The notes: generated from the letters alone by a model not told the origin. DNA of 64,000 nucleotides from RYN-230 sp963851025 (GCA_963851025.1 CAWKOA010000019.1:122775-186774); one strand, 5' to 3'; counted from the stretch's first letter, positions 1 through 9,469 are shown. A program made the numbers and translations.

Positions 1-2
1 CC

Positions 3-578
3 CTGGTCAACACGGCGTTCACCGGGACCCCGGCGGCCATGGTGTGCCTGTACGACAAGGCGGTCCTGACTCCCGCCGTCCTGGACGACGCCGGCTCCAC
101 CCATCCGGCCCTGCTCTGCCACGGGAAGGAGCAGGCCAGCTCCGGCTACCTCGGCCCGGGCGGGCTGCCGCCTGGCTGTGACCGCCCGCTGGCCCGCCCG
201 CCCGCCACCGCGGAACGCCTCGCCTACCAGCGTGACCTGCGGCCAGTGCGCAGCCTGGTGGCCCGGTGCGCGCGCAGCGCGCGGCTGCCCGCCCGGCGCA
301 TCACCGACCTGGTGCTGGCGGCCAGCGAGGTCGCGGCGAACACGCTGCGGCACACCAGGGCGGGCGGGACCCTGCACCTGTGGCACGACGAGGATGAGAT
401 CCTGTGCCAGATCCAGGACAGCGGCGTCATCGCCGACCGGCTGGCCGGCTACCGGGTACCCACCGATGACTCGCCCGGCGGCAAGGGCCTGTGGCTCGTG
501 CACCAGGTGTGCGACCTCGTCGAGGTGCGCAGCAGCGCGGACGGCACCACGATCTGCCTGCACATGCGGCTGCGGTAA
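3..578 (+). CDS. Anti-sigma regulatory ATPase with MEDS-like sensor region (5' truncated)
   Basis: The reading frame is already open at the window edge, so the N-terminus lies outside; the first internal ATG at 39 is probably not the start. The C-terminal ~120 residues are an RsbW/SpoIIAB-type HATPase: N-box EVAANTLRHT, a G1-like DSGVIAD and a G2-like GGKGLWLVHQ. The preceding segment (FTGTPAAMVCLYD, then a short alanine/proline-rich link) resembles the end of the MEDS sensory domain often fused to such kinases in actinomycetes. Known members phosphorylate anti-anti-sigma proteins or bind sigma factors; the partner here is unknown. The assignment to the HATPase family is firm, MEDS is inferred from a short stretch. 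Confidence 0.75.
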   Translation: MVNTAFTGTPAAMVCLYDKAVLTPAVLDDAGSTHPALLCHGKEQASSGYLGPGGLPPGCDRPLARPPATAERLAYQRDLRPVRSLVARCARSARLPARRITDLVLAASEVAANTLRHTRAGGTLHLWHDEDEILCQIQDSGVIADRLAGYRVPTDDSPGGKGLWLVHQVCDLVEVRSSADGTTICLHMRLR

Positions 579-587
579 GTTGCGGAG

Positions 588-1877
588 ATGCCGGTGATTG
601 GCCTCATAGCGGTGACGGGGGGAGGCCGCAGCGCCGCCGAACGGCTGGCCGCCGCCTGGCCCGGGCAGACCCGGAGCTACGACGGCCCGGCCCGGCAGGC
701 GCTCGCCCGGGCCTGGGCCCAGTGTGACGGGCTGGTGTGCTTCCTCGCGGTCGGGGCCACGGTGCGGCTGATCGCCCCGCTGCTGAACAGCAAGTGGACC
801 GACCCCGCGGTCGTCTGCGTGGACGAATCGGCGCGCCGGGCGGTCGCGGTCGTCGGCGGGCACGCGGCGGGCGCGAACGCCCTGGCCACCCGGGTCGCCG
901 AGGTGTTCGGGGCGGACGCGGTGATCACGACGGCCACCGACGCGGTGAGCCTGCCCGGGCTGGACACCCTGGGCTGGCCGACCGAGGGCGCGATCGGCAC
1001 GGTCAGCCGGGCGCTGCTGGACGGGGAGCGGATCCGGCTCGAATCGGTAGGCACCTGGCCGCTGCCGCCGCTCCCGGCCAGCGTGGGCGACACGGGGGAC
1101 TACCGGATCCTGATCACCGACCGGGTCGTGCCGGGTGACACGCGCACCGCGGTGCTGCGCCCGCCGTCCCTGGTGGTCGGGGTGCACCTGGCGGGGCTGG
1201 CGGCCGGCTACGAGGCGGCCGCGGACGAGGTGCTGCGGCTCGCGGACCGGGCGCTGGGTGAGGCGAGGCTGTCGGCGGCCAGTGTGTCCACCCTCGCCAC
1301 GGTGAGCGAGGACGGGGACGCGCGGCCCGGGATCGCCGCGGCCGCCCGCGAACGCGGCTGGCCGCTGGTCAGCTACCCGGCCGGGCAACTGCCCGCGTCA
1401 GCGAACGGGAGCGGGGGCGTGGCCGCCCCGGCCCGGCTGAGCGTGGCCGAGGCGGCGGCCCTGGCCGGCGCGGCGGAGCTGATCGTGCCCGAGCGCTGGT
1501 CCGGGGACGCGAGCGTGGCGATAGCCCGGATCCGGCCGCGCGGCAGGCTGGCCCTGGTCGGCGCCGGGCCCGGGGCGCGGGACCTGCTCACCCCCCGGGC
1601 CACCAGCGAGCTGCGCCGGGCTTCCGTGGTCGCCGGGCCGGGAGACGTGCTGGAGCAGGTGGCCGACCTGCTCCGGACCGGGACCCGGGTGATCCGCGCG
1701 GAGCCCGGGGAGGAAGAGGCACGCGGCCGGGAGGCGGTCCGCCAGGCCCGGCTGGGCCGCGCGGCCGCCGTCGTCTTCCCGGCCGATCCCCGGCTGCACC
1801 CCCTGGCCACCCTGCTCGAGGACCTGGCCGGGGATGAAGCCGACGTGGTGCGGGTCCCCGGCATCGTCTCCGGCTGA
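588..1877 (+). CDS. cbiG: Cobalamin biosynthesis CbiG-like protein with truncated CobJ-type methylase tail
   Basis: 429 aa. Residues ~1-320 follow CbiG (cobalt-precorrin-5A hydrolase) with the central block containing LVCFLAVGATVRLIAPLL and VVGGHAAGANALA. From ~325 the sequence becomes a tetrapyrrole methylase N-terminus (VGAGPGARDLLTPRA), as in the CbiG-CobJ fusions of actinomycetes, but it stops after ~105 residues at VVRVPGIVSG, where CobJ normally continues past its PGVTA motif for another ~130 residues. The usual SSGDPG-type signature is replaced by FPADPR. No other frame encodes the rest before the next, convergent gene. The methylase half is therefore probably inactive; the CbiG half may still work. 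No other cobalamin gene is nearby. Confidence 0.75.
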   Translation: MPVIGLIAVTGGGRSAAERLAAAWPGQTRSYDGPARQALARAWAQCDGLVCFLAVGATVRLIAPLLNSKWTDPAVVCVDESARRAVAVVGGHAAGANALATRVAEVFGADAVITTATDAVSLPGLDTLGWPTEGAIGTVSRALLDGERIRLESVGTWPLPPLPASVGDTGDYRILITDRVVPGDTRTAVLRPPSLVVGVHLAGLAAGYEAAADEVLRLADRALGEARLSAASVSTLATVSEDGDARPGIAAAARERGWPLVSYPAGQLPASANGSGGVAAPARLSVAEAAALAGAAELIVPERWSGDASVAIARIRPRGRLALVGAGPGARDLLTPRATSELRRASVVAGPGDVLEQVADLLRTGTRVIRAEPGEEEARGREAVRQARLGRAAAVVFPADPRLHPLATLLEDLAGDEADVVRVPGIVSG

Positions 1878-1878
1878 C

Positions 1879-1896
1879 GCGGGCCGCGCGGCCCGC
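1879..1896. terminator. Perfect GC-rich palindrome between convergent genes
   Basis: GCGGGCCGC followed directly by its complement (18 nt, no loop spacer) sits just after the cbiG-like stop and before the end of the convergent NADH dehydrogenase gene. There is no T-run, as is common for actinomycete terminators. It could serve both genes. Confidence 0.4.
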
Positions 1897-1907
1897 AGCG
1901 GTCTTCG

Positions 1908-3209
1908 CTAGTTCCCGTCGGCGCCCTGCGCGGGCGGGTCGTCGCCGACGATGATCCCGCCGCCGCGCCGCCAGCTCAGGTACCGGTAGGACAGGTTGAT
2001 CAGCGCGTTGATCCGGTTCCGCCCGCCCAGCAGCGTGACGAGGTGCAGGGCCAGCCAGGCCAGCCAGGCGATCGTGCCGCGGAACCGTATCCCGTGGTTG
2101 AGCTGGACCACGGCCGAGCGGCTGCCGATCGTGGCCATGGTGCCCTTGTCGTGGTAGCGGAACGGGACCGTGCCCTGGCCGGCCTCCAGCCGCCGGATCT
2201 GCTCCGCCGCGTGCCGGCCCATCTGGAGGGCGGGCTGCGCCAGCTGAGGGCTCGGGTCGCTGTCCGCCCGCGCGATGTCGCCGATCGCGAAGACGCGTTC
2301 CTGCCCCTCCACCCGCAGGTCGGGGCCGACCGGGACGCGGCCGCCCTTGCCCTGGGGCAGCCCCCACTTGCCGGCCTGGGCGGGGCCGGCCACCCCGGCC
2401 GCCCACGCGGTGAGGTTGCTGGGCAGCTCCTCGCCGCTGGCCAGGATGATCCGGTCCGCGGTGATCTCGCGGATCTCGGCGTTCAGGTGCAGGTCCACCC
2501 CGCGCTTGATGAGCTGGTCCCGGGCGTAGGCCCGGAGCGAGGGATGGAACGGGCCGAGCAGGTCCGGGGCCTGCTCTATCAGCCTGATGTGCACCCGCTC
2601 CGGGTCGATGTCGGGGTAGGACGCGGGCAGCCCGAGGTTGCGCAGGTCAGCCAGCGTGCCCGCCAGCTCCACCCCGGTCGCGCCGCCGCCCACGATCGTG
2701 ACGGTCACGTCCTGATGGCCGTCCGGCTCCAGGCTCATCTGTTCCAGGCCGCCCAGGATGCGCTCGCGCATGGTCAACGCGTCGTGCAGCGTGTACAGGC
2801 CGTGGCTGTACTCCGCCGCGCCGGTGATCCCGTAGAACGCGGCGGTCACCCCGATGGCCAGGATCAGGTAGTCGTACTCCACCCGGCCGCCGTCCGCGAA
2901 CTCGGCCACCCGGGCCCCCGTGTCCAGCCCGGCCAGCTCGCCGTGCCGGAACCGGGCGCCGTACTTGTGGGCGAAGCCGCGCAGCGAGTACGCCACGTCG
3001 CTCGGGGCCAGCCCGGCCGTGGCCACCTGGTACAGCAGCGGCTGGAACGTGCTGTAGATATGCCGGTCCGCGACGGTGACCCGGAACCCGCCGCGGGCCA
3101 GCCTGCTCACCGTGGACAGGCCCGCGAACCCGGCCCCGACCACCAGGACCCGGGGGCCGTCATTAGCTGATTTCACGGCCTTCGGCCTACCCGCGACACG
3201 ATCGCCCAA
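1908..3209 (-). CDS. ndh: Type II NADH dehydrogenase / NAD(P)/FAD-dependent oxidoreductase
   Basis: 433 aa from the TTG at 3209; a GTG at 3176 (422 aa) is equally possible and gives a more usual N-terminus. The FAD Rossmann motif VVGAGFAGLSTVSRLA is followed ~150 residues later by the NADH-binding VTIVGGGATGVELAG, the two-dinucleotide-fold layout of NDH-2. The C-terminus (IAWLAWLALHLVTLL) is hydrophobic/amphipathic, fitting peripheral attachment to the inner leaflet. Such enzymes oxidise NADH and reduce menaquinone without pumping protons. Transcribed alone; the divergent GH15 gene starts within ~70 nt, so the promoters share a short region. Confidence 0.9.
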   Translation of the reverse strand: MGDRVAGRPKAVKSANDGPRVLVVGAGFAGLSTVSRLARGGFRVTVADRHIYSTFQPLLYQVATAGLAPSDVAYSLRGFAHKYGARFRHGELAGLDTGARVAEFADGGRVEYDYLILAIGVTAAFYGITGAAEYSHGLYTLHDALTMRERILGGLEQMSLEPDGHQDVTVTIVGGGATGVELAGTLADLRNLGLPASYPDIDPERVHIRLIEQAPDLLGPFHPSLRAYARDQLIKRGVDLHLNAEIREITADRIILASGEELPSNLTAWAAGVAGPAQAGKWGLPQGKGGRVPVGPDLRVEGQERVFAIGDIARADSDPSPQLAQPALQMGRHAAEQIRRLEAGQGTVPFRYHDKGTMATIGSRSAVVQLNHGIRFRGTIAWLAWLALHLVTLLGGRNRINALINLSYRYLSWRRGGGIIVGDDPPAQGADGN

Positions 3210-3275
3210 CCGGCGCTAATCGGCGGGTACGGCGACGGAAACGTGGTTGTAATACAGAAACGGATCATTGGGACC

Positions 3276-5108
3276 ATGGGGTATTACGCGGCGGGCAACC
3301 GCATGCACGGCGCACCGCCCACCGGGTACCTGCCGATCGAGGAGCACGGCATCGTCGGCGACCTGCGGACCGTGGCCCTGGTCGGCACGGACGGCACCGT
3401 CAACTGGTACTGCCCCTCCCGCTTCGACGCCCCGGCCCTGTTCGGCGCGCTGCTCGACGCGCGCAAGGGCGGCTACTTCTCGCTGTCCAGCCACGTCACC
3501 ACGCGCCCCAAGCAGATGTACCTGCCGGACACCAACATCCTGCTCACCCGGTTCCACGGGGCCGAGGCGGTCGGTGAGGTGATCGACTTCATGGTGCCGG
3601 AGACCAGCAGCACCAGGAAGGCCCGGGACCTGCTGGTCCGCCAGGCCCGGGCGGTCCGCGGCCGGGCCACGTTCGAGCTGGCCTGCCACCCGGCGTTCGA
3701 CTACGGCCGGGCCCCGCACACGGTCGAGGTGGTGGCCGGGGTCGGCGCGGTGTTCGAGTCCCCGGCCGGGCACTGCGTGCTGCGCACCACCGTGCCGCTG
3801 AAGGTCGAGGAGTCCGGCGTGGCCGCGACGTTCACCCTGGACGAGGGCGAGTCCGTCGACATCCAGCTGGAATGGCGCGGCGAGGTCCGGCCGCTGGCCG
3901 AGGGGGAGACCGCCGACCTGTTCGCGCTGACCTCGGACTTCTGGCAGAACTGGGTCAGCCAGTCCCGCTACCGCGGCCGGTGGCGGGAGACCGTGCAGCG
4001 CTCCGCGCTCGCGCTCAAGCTGCTCGTGTACCACCCGACCGGCGCGCTGGTCGCCGCGCCGACCACGTCGCTGCCGGAGGAACTGGGCGGCGGCCGGAAC
4101 TGGGACTACCGCTACGCCTGGCTGCGGGACGCGGCCTTCACCGTGTACGCGCTGATGACGCTGGGCTTCCTGGAGGAAGCGGCGTCGTTCATGGAGTGGG
4201 TGCAGGCCCGCTGCGAGTCCGCCACCCCGGACCGTGACGTCATGATCATGTACGCGGTGGACGGCAGCGAGGAGATCCCGGAAACCGTCCTGGACCACCT
4301 GGAGGGCTACCGCGGGTCCCGGCCCGTCCGGATCGGCAACAACGCCGTGCACCAGCGGCAGATCGACGTGTACGGCGAGCTGATGGACTCGGTCTACCTC
4401 TACAACCGCGAGGTGCCGATCTCCTACGACCTGTGGGTCGGGCTGTCCAAGCGGCTCAACTGGCTGGCCAAGCACTGGCAGGAGCCGGACGAGGGCGTGT
4501 GGGAGATCCGCGGTCCCCGGCAGCGCTTCACCTACTCCGCGCTGATGACCTGGGTGGCTTTTGACCGGGCGGGCCGCCTGGCCCGCGACCGGGGCCTGCC
4601 CGCGCCGGTCGAGCGCTGGCGCAAGCTGGCCGCGTCGGCGCACCGGTTCGTCCAGGACTCGTGCTGGGACCGCGAACTGCAGGCTTACGTGATGCACCCG
4701 GGCAGCCGGCTGCTCGACGCGTCGGTGCTGGTCATGCCGCTGGTGAAGTTCGCCGGGCCGACCGACCCGCGCTTCTTGTCCACGCTGGACCGGATCGGCG
4801 CGGAACTCACCTCGGACAGCCTCGTCTACCGCTACGCGATCACCGGGCACGACGGCCTGGACGGCGGCGAGGGCACGTTCAACCTCTGCTCGTTCTGGTA
4901 CGTGGAGGCGCTCACCCGGGCCGGCCGGGTCAGGGAAGCCCGGACGATCTTCGAGAAGATGCTCACCTACTCCAACCACCTCGGGCTGTACGGCGAGCAG
5001 ATCGGCGCGTCCGGGGAGGCGCTGGGCAACTTCCCGCAGGCCTTCACCCACCTGGCCCTGATCAGTGCCGCGGTCAACCTGGACCGCGCGCTGGACCGCC
5101 ACGCGTGA
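3276..5108 (+). CDS. Glycoside hydrolase family 15 (glucoamylase/trehalase-like)
   Basis: About 610 aa; starts at 3243, 3276 (used here) or 3303 are all possible, since no clear Shine-Dalgarno decides. N-terminal beta-sandwich (IEEHGIVGDLRTVALVG, WYCPSRFDAPALFGALLD) precedes an (alpha/alpha)6 barrel with GRNWDYRYAWLRDA and the late EGTFNLCSFWYVEAL motif carrying the conserved Glu. This full-length layout without signal peptide is that of actinobacterial cytosolic GH15 enzymes, several of which hydrolyse trehalose; glucan 1,4-alpha-glucosidase is the alternative. Substrate cannot be told from sequence. Confidence 0.9.
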   Translation: MGYYAAGNRMHGAPPTGYLPIEEHGIVGDLRTVALVGTDGTVNWYCPSRFDAPALFGALLDARKGGYFSLSSHVTTRPKQMYLPDTNILLTRFHGAEAVGEVIDFMVPETSSTRKARDLLVRQARAVRGRATFELACHPAFDYGRAPHTVEVVAGVGAVFESPAGHCVLRTTVPLKVEESGVAATFTLDEGESVDIQLEWRGEVRPLAEGETADLFALTSDFWQNWVSQSRYRGRWRETVQRSALALKLLVYHPTGALVAAPTTSLPEELGGGRNWDYRYAWLRDAAFTVYALMTLGFLEEAASFMEWVQARCESATPDRDVMIMYAVDGSEEIPETVLDHLEGYRGSRPVRIGNNAVHQRQIDVYGELMDSVYLYNREVPISYDLWVGLSKRLNWLAKHWQEPDEGVWEIRGPRQRFTYSALMTWVAFDRAGRLARDRGLPAPVERWRKLAASAHRFVQDSCWDRELQAYVMHPGSRLLDASVLVMPLVKFAGPTDPRFLSTLDRIGAELTSDSLVYRYAITGHDGLDGGEGTFNLCSFWYVEALTRAGRVREARTIFEKMLTYSNHLGLYGEQIGASGEALGNFPQAFTHLALISAAVNLDRALDRHA

Positions 5109-5245
5109 TATTCCCCCCATTTCGGGTGGACTGACCACACCGTTGCTTCCCGCTTCGGGTACTTTTGCCGTCCGGGGGGCAGGTATCTGCCGAATGGGCG
5201 CTCCGTGCCGGACGCCTGGATTCTGGCACTCAGGAGAGGCTCGGG

Positions 5246-6859
5246 ATGGGAACGAGGCGCGTCCGCGTCAAGTCGTTGTACGCCGCCGGGGCCGGCCTGC
5301 TCGTGGCCGGGCTGCTGGCCGCGTGTACCGCCGCAGGCCCGCCGTCCCGGTCCGCGCACGGGGGCAAGGACAGGACGGCGTCGGTCCGGGAGGTCACCGG
5401 CGGCCCCACCGGCCGGTACGTGGTTCCCCCGGGCATCCACAAGATCAAGCACGTGATCATCATCATGCAGGAGAACCGCTCGTTCGATAGTTATTTCGGC
5501 ACCTACCCGGGCGCGGACGGCATCCCCATGAGCCACGGGGTCCCGACGGTCTGCGTGCCCAACCCGAGCGGTGGCTGCACCCGGCCCTACCACGACAAGG
5601 CGGACCGCAACGGCGGCGGCCCGCACGGCGAGGGCAACGCGGTCGCCGACGTGAACCAGGGCCTGATGAACGGGTTCATCAGGCAGCGCTACGCGGCCAA
5701 GGCGTCCTGCCGAATCCCGAACGACCCGGCCTGCGCCATCGGCACGACTCCCGACGTGATGGGGTACCACACCGCCGCGGAGATCCCCAACTACTGGAAG
5801 TACGCCCAGAACTACGTGCTCCAGGACCACATGTTCGAGCCGGTCAAGTCGTGGTCGCTGCCGGACCACCTGTACATGGTGTCGGCGTGGTCGGCCAAGT
5901 GCAAGAACCGCTCCCCGATGAGCTGCGTCAACGACATCGTCGGGCCGTACGGGGTGGACAAGTTCCAGAAGGCCGTGGACACCGAGCTGGCCAAGGGCAA
6001 GACCAGCATCGACCTGGCCTGGACCGACATCACCTGGCTGCTGTACGCGCACCACATCAGCTGGCGGTACTACGTCCAGGCCGGCGTGCAGCCCGACTGC
6101 GGCAACGACTCGGCCGAGACCTGCGCCGCGGTCAAGCAGAACGTGCAGACGCCGGGGATCTGGAACCCGCTGCCGCTGTTCGGCGACGTGCAGGCGGACC
6201 ACCAGCTGAACAACATCCAGTCCACCCGGGCCTACCTGCACGCGGCCAAGACCGGGACGCTGCCCGCGGTCAGCTGGGTCGTCCCGTCCGGCCCGGACAG
6301 CGACCACCCGCCCGCCAGCGTCCACCGGGGCCAGGCTTACGTGACGGCACTGATCAACGCCGCGATGCGCAGCCCGGACTGGAAGTCGACCGCGATCTTC
6401 CTGGCCTGGGACGACTGGGGCGGCTTCTACGACAACGTGGTGCCGCCGGCCGTGGACCAGAACGGCTACGGCCTGCGGGTGCCGAGCCTGGTCATCTCCC
6501 CGTACGCCAGACGGGGCTACATCGACCACCAGACGCTGAGCAGCGACGCGTACCTGAAGTTCATCGAGGACGACTTCCTGAGCGGCGCCCGGCTCAATCC
6601 CGCCACGGACGGCCGCCCCGATCCCCGGCCCGACGTCCGCGAGATCGCGCCGATCCTGGGCAACCTGGTCCAGGACTTCAACTTCAGCCAGGCCCCGCGC
6701 CCGCCGCTGCTGCTGCCCACCAACCCGCGCACCGACTCGCCGACCATCCCGGCCTACTTCCTCGGCCGGGCGGCCTGCAAAGGGTGTACCCGGGTCCTGT
6801 CCGGCGAGCCCAACGCGGCCGGCCCCCAGGTTCCCCAGCAGGTCCTCACGTCCAAGTAG
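5246..6859 (+). CDS. Secreted phosphoesterase (phospholipase C / acid phosphatase family), lipoprotein
   Basis: 537 aa. The ATG at 5246 is chosen because AGGAGAGG lies 6 nt upstream and it gives a signal peptide with lipobox LLAAC, so the enzyme is probably a membrane-anchored exported lipoprotein. Family PF04185 signatures are complete: HVIIIMQENRSFDSYFGTYP near residue 70 (metal and nucleophile region), SDHPPASVHRGQAYV and WDDWGGFYDNVVPP in the second half, then VPSLVISPYARRGYIDH. Members release phosphate or diacylglycerol from phosphoesters outside the cell. No adjacent partner; the following sigma gene is convergent. Confidence 0.92.
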   Translation: MGTRRVRVKSLYAAGAGLLVAGLLAACTAAGPPSRSAHGGKDRTASVREVTGGPTGRYVVPPGIHKIKHVIIIMQENRSFDSYFGTYPGADGIPMSHGVPTVCVPNPSGGCTRPYHDKADRNGGGPHGEGNAVADVNQGLMNGFIRQRYAAKASCRIPNDPACAIGTTPDVMGYHTAAEIPNYWKYAQNYVLQDHMFEPVKSWSLPDHLYMVSAWSAKCKNRSPMSCVNDIVGPYGVDKFQKAVDTELAKGKTSIDLAWTDITWLLYAHHISWRYYVQAGVQPDCGNDSAETCAAVKQNVQTPGIWNPLPLFGDVQADHQLNNIQSTRAYLHAAKTGTLPAVSWVVPSGPDSDHPPASVHRGQAYVTALINAAMRSPDWKSTAIFLAWDDWGGFYDNVVPPAVDQNGYGLRVPSLVISPYARRGYIDHQTLSSDAYLKFIEDDFLSGARLNPATDGRPDPRPDVREIAPILGNLVQDFNFSQAPRPPLLLPTNPRTDSPTIPAYFLGRAACKGCTRVLSGEPNAAGPQVPQQVLTSK

Positions 6860-6898
6860 GACCGGGCTCAGGCGGGGCGGCCTCAGGTGAGGGCCGGT

Positions 6899-8188
6899 TC
6901 AGCTGGGCTGGCCCAGGCCGTCGCGCTGGCGGCGGAGGAAGTCCTGCTCGGCGGCGTTGGCGGTGCGGGCCAGCGCCTCGTCGTAGGCGGCGGCCGCCTC
7001 GCCGGCCCGGCCCAGCCGGCGGAGCAGGTCGGCCCGGATCGCGTGGTACAGGTGGAAGCCGGCCAGGCTGGGGCCGGTACCCCGGCCGGCTGAGGCGCCC
7101 AGCTCGTCCACCAGCGCGAGAGCGGGGGCCGGCCCGTCGACCTCGGCCACCGCGACCGCGCGGTTCAGCGCCACCACCGGGCTCGGCGCCACCGCCAGCA
7201 GCTGGTCGTAGAGCTGGAGGATCTGCCCCCAGTCCGTGGCCGGCGCGCCCGTGGCGGCGGTATCGGCGTGCACCGCGCCGATCGCCGCCTGGATCTGGTA
7301 CGGGCCAGGCTGGCCGCGGCGCAGGCACCGCCGCACCAGGGCCTGCCCCTCGCCGATGAGCCCGCGGTCCCAGCGGCCCCGGTCCTGGCCGGCCAGCAGG
7401 ACGAGGCTCCCGTCCGCGGCCGTCCGGGCCGGCCGCCGGGACTCGGTCAGCAGCATCAGCGCCAGCAGCCCCAGGACCTCCGCCTCGTCCGGCATCAGCG
7501 TGGCCAGCAGCCGCCCGAGCCGGATCGCCTCGGCACACAGGTCCGGGCGGGTGAGCTGGTCACCGGTACTCGCGGTGTACCCCTCGTTGAAGATGAGGTA
7601 GACCACCGCCAGCACGGCCGCCAGCCGGGCGGGCAGGTCGGCCTCACCCGGCACCCGGTAGGGGATCCGCGCGTCACGGATCTTGCCCTTGGCCCGGACC
7701 AGGCGCTGGGCCATGGCCGGCTCGGGTACCAGGAACGCGTGCGCGATCTCCGGCGTGGACAGGCCGCCGAGCAGCCGCAGCGTCAGCGCGACCTGGGCGG
7801 CCGGGCTGAGTGCGGGGTGGCAGCAGGTGAACAGCAGCCGGAGCCGGTCGTCACGCACGGGGCCCTCCTCGCCGGGGTCGGTCACGCTGGCGTCCGCGCC
7901 GGCGCTCTCCGCGTCCCGGCCGGCGTGCAGCAGGGCAGCCTCGGCGTGCCGGCCGGACCGGGACGCTTCGCGGCGCAGCCGGTCGATCGCCTGGTTCCGG
8001 GCGGTGGTGATGATCCAGCCGGCCGGGCTGGGCGGCATCCCGTCGGCGGGCCAGCGCGCCGTGGCCCGGGCGAAGGCGTCCTGGACCGCGTCCTCGGCGA
8101 TGTCGATGTCGCCGAACACGCGGACCAGGACCGACACCGCCCGCCCGTACTCCGCACGGAACACCCGCTCGATGTCCGGGCCGGTCAC
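6899..8188 (-). CDS. ECF RNA polymerase sigma factor, ECF42-like (with C-terminal extension)
   Basis: 429 aa from the GTG at 8188; upstream in-frame starts would overlap the preceding gene. Sigma region 2 (AEYGRAVSVLVRVFGDIDIAE and WIITTARNQAIDRLRR) and region 4 (LRLLGGLSTPEIAHAFLV) are followed by ~200 residues of helical repeats typical of ECF42. Known members are not controlled by anti-sigma factors and are co-encoded with DGPF/YCII proteins; here the DGPF gene lies directly upstream with 7 nt between stop and start, so the two are one transcript. Confidence 0.9.
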   Translation of the reverse strand: MTGPDIERVFRAEYGRAVSVLVRVFGDIDIAEDAVQDAFARATARWPADGMPPSPAGWIITTARNQAIDRLRREASRSGRHAEAALLHAGRDAESAGADASVTDPGEEGPVRDDRLRLLFTCCHPALSPAAQVALTLRLLGGLSTPEIAHAFLVPEPAMAQRLVRAKGKIRDARIPYRVPGEADLPARLAAVLAVVYLIFNEGYTASTGDQLTRPDLCAEAIRLGRLLATLMPDEAEVLGLLALMLLTESRRPARTAADGSLVLLAGQDRGRWDRGLIGEGQALVRRCLRRGQPGPYQIQAAIGAVHADTAATGAPATDWGQILQLYDQLLAVAPSPVVALNRAVAVAEVDGPAPALALVDELGASAGRGTGPSLAGFHLYHAIRADLLRRLGRAGEAAAAYDEALARTANAAEQDFLRRQRDGLGQPS

Positions 8189-8195
8189 GGCGTCC

Positions 8196-8549
8196 TCAGC
8201 GGCCGTCGGGGCTCCTGAGCGGCCACACCTCAACGGGCAGGCCGGTGATCTCGGCGATCCGCCGGCCCCACTCCAGCGCGGCGTCCAGGTCGGGCACGCT
8301 GATCACGGTGAACCCGCCCATGTGCTCCTTGCCCTCGGCGAACGGGCCATCGGTCATGACCACGTCACCGTGCTGGGAGCGGACCACGGTGGCCGTGCTG
8401 GCCGGGTGCAGGCCCCCGGTGAAGACCCAGGCCCCGGCGGCCCGCAGGTCCTGCCGCCAGACCCCGATCTTCTCCATGATCGGGCCGAGCACCTCCGGCG
8501 GCGGCGGGTCGCCATCGGGCTGGTACATGCTGAGCAGGTACTGCGGCAT
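8196..8549 (-). CDS. YCII-related protein (DGPF domain), partner of the ECF42 sigma factor
   Basis: 117 aa. ATG 8549 follows GAGGAGG at good spacing. It begins MPQYLLSMYQPDGD and carries the name-giving DGPFAEGKEHMGGF motif and a ferredoxin-like alpha/beta fold ending in a charged tail. First gene of a two-gene unit with the sigma factor. In other actinomycetes DGPF genes are targets of the adjacent ECF42 factor, so this may be autoregulated; that is inference. Enzymatic activity unknown. Confidence 0.9.
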   Translation of the reverse strand: MPQYLLSMYQPDGDPPPPEVLGPIMEKIGVWRQDLRAAGAWVFTGGLHPASTATVVRSQHGDVVMTDGPFAEGKEHMGGFTVISVPDLDAALEWGRRIAEITGLPVEVWPLRSPDGR

Positions 8550-8714
8550 CGGTTCCTCCTCGGTCAGGGCCGGCGGCGGCCGGCTTCTCACCGTCTACAC
8601 GATCCGGGGACGCGGAAATCGACATGCGCCCGGCAGAGATTTTCCTTCGTGCGCGAAAATAGGAGCCTATGCGGGCGGATCGGTGGGCCGCCTGCTGCTG
8701 AGCTGGGGGTTCCC

Positions 8715-9419
8715 ATGCGGGAAGCGCTTCGCGTCGCGGTGGCCCAGCCGCTGTGCGTGCCGTACGACGTGACCCAGAACGCGGCGGCGCACGCGGCGGC
8801 GGTGCGTGCCGCGGCGTCCCGGGTGGTGGTGTTCCCGGAACTCTCGCTGACCGGGTATGAGCTGGGCGCACCGGCTCTCACGGCCAGCGACCCGCGGCTG
8901 TGCCCGCTGGCCGAGGCGTGCGCCGAGACGGGTTCGGTCGCGCTGGCGGGCGCGCCGGTGCCGGGCGAGTCCGGGCGCCCGCACATCGCGATGCTCGCGG
9001 TGGACGGGGACGGGATCAGCGTGGCCTACCGCAAGCTGTGGCTGGGCGAGGCCGAGGCCGGGCGGTTCGGCCCGGGCGACAAGCCCGCCGTGCTGGAGGT
9101 GGACGGCTGGCGGCTCGGCCTGGCCGTCTGCAAGGACGTCAGCGTCCCGCAGCACCAGGCGGATACCGCGGCCCTCGGCATCGACGCCTACGTGGCCGGC
9201 ACCGTGATGTCCGCGGGCGAGCGCGCCGTCCAGGACGAGCGGGCCAGCCGGATCGCGGCCGGCCTGGGGCTCTGGGTCGCGATCGCGAGTTTCGCGGGAG
9301 CCACCGGCGGCGGCTACACCGAGTGCGCCGGCCGCTCCGGCGTCTGGTCCCCGGACGGCGCGCTGGCCGTGCAGGCGGGCACCGAGCCCGGCGCCGTGGT
9401 GTCCGCCCGGCTCGGCTGA
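8715..9419 (+). CDS. Carbon-nitrogen hydrolase (nitrilase superfamily)
   Basis: 234 aa, slightly short for the family. The Glu-Lys-Cys triad is visible: Glu in VVVFPELSLTGYE, Lys in AYRKLWLGEAE, Cys in LGLAVCKDVSVP. Members hydrolyse nitriles, amides or carbamoyl groups; this subgroup is usually an unassigned amidase. The start ATG 8715 has a GGGGG-type upstream sequence. The gene is divergent from the YCII-sigma unit and convergent with the sensor kinase downstream. Confidence 0.88.
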   Translation: MREALRVAVAQPLCVPYDVTQNAAAHAAAVRAAASRVVVFPELSLTGYELGAPALTASDPRLCPLAEACAETGSVALAGAPVPGESGRPHIAMLAVDGDGISVAYRKLWLGEAEAGRFGPGDKPAVLEVDGWRLGLAVCKDVSVPQHQADTAALGIDAYVAGTVMSAGERAVQDERASRIAAGLGLWVAIASFAGATGGGYTECAGRSGVWSPDGALAVQAGTEPGAVVSARLG

Positions 9420-9469
9420 GGGCGGCTGGCCGCTGGCCAAGCTGGAGCGCACCGCGTGAGCCTGGCGCG

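Noticed and set aside
400..600. Cobalamin riboswitch before the cbiG-like gene
   Set aside because: The gene starts 9 nt after the previous coding region, leaving no leader.
8188..8233. Upstream start for the ECF42 sigma gene
   Set aside because: Would overlap the YCII gene and adds a stretch with no similarity to sigma factors; GTG 8188 fits the spacing.
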